From Hungatella sp. UBA5982 (GTDB lineage: Bacteria; Bacillota; Clostridia; Lachnospirales; Lachnospiraceae): DNA of 6,294 bases. Below the pieces are notes generated by a model. It did no database searches, was not told where the DNA came from, and saw only the letters and a list, made by a program, of their open reading frames with translations. The stretch's first letter is position 1. Each line of letters starts with the position of its first letter. Shown one piece after another: positions 5,778-6,294 of this stretch. The stretch lies in NCBI GenBank assembly GCA_002429965.1, contig DJBG01000204.1, forward strand, positions 1,469 to 7,762, read 5' to 3'. The translations under genes and the position numbers were made by a program.

Positions 5778-5838
5778 TGCACTGATATGCATTTGGCGGG
5801 ATACTGATGTGCAATCCGGGTGAATGCTTGTGTGCAAT
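5778..5838 (+). repeat. Phased tandem TRTGCAWW sites upstream of the GntR gene
   Basis: TATGCATT (5786-5793), TGTGCAAT (5808-5815) and TGTGCAAT (5831-5838) are spaced 22 and 23 bases apart, close to two helical turns. An extra TGCA lies ten bases before the first one, at 5778-5781. Copies one and two extend to ACTGATRTGCA. The spacing suggests protein sites on one face of the DNA. Further copies occur at 5396, 5410 and 5593. Confidence 0.5.
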
Positions 5839-5873
5839 AGAATACCAACTGTTTTCATAGGGAGGCAAAAGAA

Positions 5874-6294
5874 GTGACGGAAGTGGAAGTAGGGAAAGGG
5901 GACCAAAGGAGCGACATCTATAATCAGCTGCGCATGCAGATATTGAATCTGGATATTAGGCCGGGAGAACGGCTGAGCGAAAATATTTTGTCCAGTCAGA
6001 TGAATGCCAGCCGTACGATGGTGAGAGATGCGCTTTCCCGCCTTGTAGAGGAAGGTTACATCGTTGTTTATCCCCAAAGGGGAACCGAGGTCACGCTGCT
6101 CGACAGCGAACGGATCAGGCAGGCTGTTTTTTCCCATAATGTGCTGGAACAGGCGATGATTGAGGAAATCTGCCGCCAAGGCCTTACAAAGTCTCAGCTT
6201 GAACAGATGGAAGAGATTCTTAGTTATCAGAAATACGAGGCAAATAAAGAAAATCCCATTGATTTTCTGATCGTGGAGCAGCAGCTTCATTATC
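5874..6294 (+). CDS. GntR-family (FadR/FCD-type) transcriptional regulator, 3' truncated
   Basis: 140 residues of a GntR regulator are visible before the window ends. The winged-helix domain is clear: DIYNQLRMQILNLDIRPGERLSE (14-36), then the recognition helix region NASRTMVRDALSRLVEEGYI (44-63) and the wing PQRGTEV (67-73). From about residue 80 an all-helical ligand-binding domain of FCD type begins. FCD domains often bind a metal plus a small organic acid; the first expected metal motif D-x3-H appears here as E135-x3-H139, a conservative change. The GTG start at 5874 is chosen because AGGGAGG lies 8 bases before it; the next in-frame ATG (5934) would remove the start of the DNA-binding domain. 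Such regulators usually control adjacent catabolic or transport genes, which would be to the right of the window. The repeats in its leader may be its own sites. Confidence 0.9.
   Translation, partial: MTEVEVGKGDQRSDIYNQLRMQILNLDIRPGERLSENILSSQMNASRTMVRDALSRLVEEGYIVVYPQRGTEVTLLDSERIRQAVFSHNVLEQAMIEEICRQGLTKSQLEQMEEILSYQKYEANKENPIDFLIVEQQLHY

Larger units (their letters stand above)
5469..5873. other. Intergenic region before the GntR gene, 405 bp
   Basis: It holds a double-hairpin terminator (5496-5565), a promoter (5704-5732), a direct repeat of TGTAGAAAA (5640-5648 and 5681-5689), a run of ten A (5671-5680), and a cluster of TGCA-centred repeats (5778-5838) in the likely leader of the GntR gene. 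Short plus-strand ORFs of up to 22 codons occur, but none has convincing signals. Confidence 0.7.

Noticed and set aside
5807..5860. Seventeen-codon cysteine-containing ORF starting MCNPGECLCA
   Set aside because: A GGCGGG lies before it, but the ORF is very short, overlaps the phased repeats and ends in the GntR ribosome binding site. Chance is more likely.
5733..6290. Long minus-strand ORF of 185 codons
   Set aside because: It lies opposite the GntR gene, whose plus-strand frame has a strong Shine-Dalgarno and clear winged-helix motifs. The minus ORF shows no recognisable domain.

Overview
The window looks like chromosomal DNA of a low-to-moderate-GC Firmicute, most likely a Clostridia/Lachnospiraceae-type gut anaerobe. 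The basis is strong AGGAGG-type ribosome binding sites, a few GTG starts, an AgrC/LytTR-type two-component pair, a flavoprotein with an iron-sulfur-flavoprotein-like cysteine motif, and the general protein style. The taxonomic call is inference. No rRNA, tRNA, CRISPR, transposase or phage gene was seen.

Layout, left to right. (1) The 3' part of a PAS-GGDEF diguanylate cyclase (+) enters from the left edge. (2) A shared convergent terminator hairpin follows. (3) A minus-strand operon, transcribed from about 3217 down to 946, encodes a LytTR response regulator followed 13 bp later by a multi-pass membrane HPK10/AgrC-like histidine kinase. (4) A 403-bp divergent intergenic region carries a good minus-strand promoter for that operon. 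It also carries a plus-strand extended -10 promoter, a terminator-like hairpin in the leader, and then (5) a flavodoxin-fold oxidoreductase. (6) A second promoter, overlapped by a perfect palindrome, drives a single-domain rhodanese, a five-TM membrane protein of unknown function, and a small HEAT-like gene that appears broken by a frameshift; a strong terminator closes this unit. (7) A 405-bp intergenic region holds a promoter and helically phased TGCA-containing repeats. (8) A FadR/GntR-type regulator runs off the right edge.

Working picture (inference). A membrane sensor and a LytTR regulator sit divergent to redox/sulfur genes (flavoprotein, rhodanese, small membrane protein). A nine-base sequence, TATAACCGT, is shared by the two-component promoter and the rhodanese promoter, so common control is possible but unproven. 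The diguanylate cyclase and the GntR regulator look like independent neighbours. No clearly new multi-gene system is evident. The least ordinary signals are the palindrome on the rhodanese -10, the TRTGCAWW repeat family before the GntR gene, the leader hairpin before the flavoprotein, and the frameshifted small gene.
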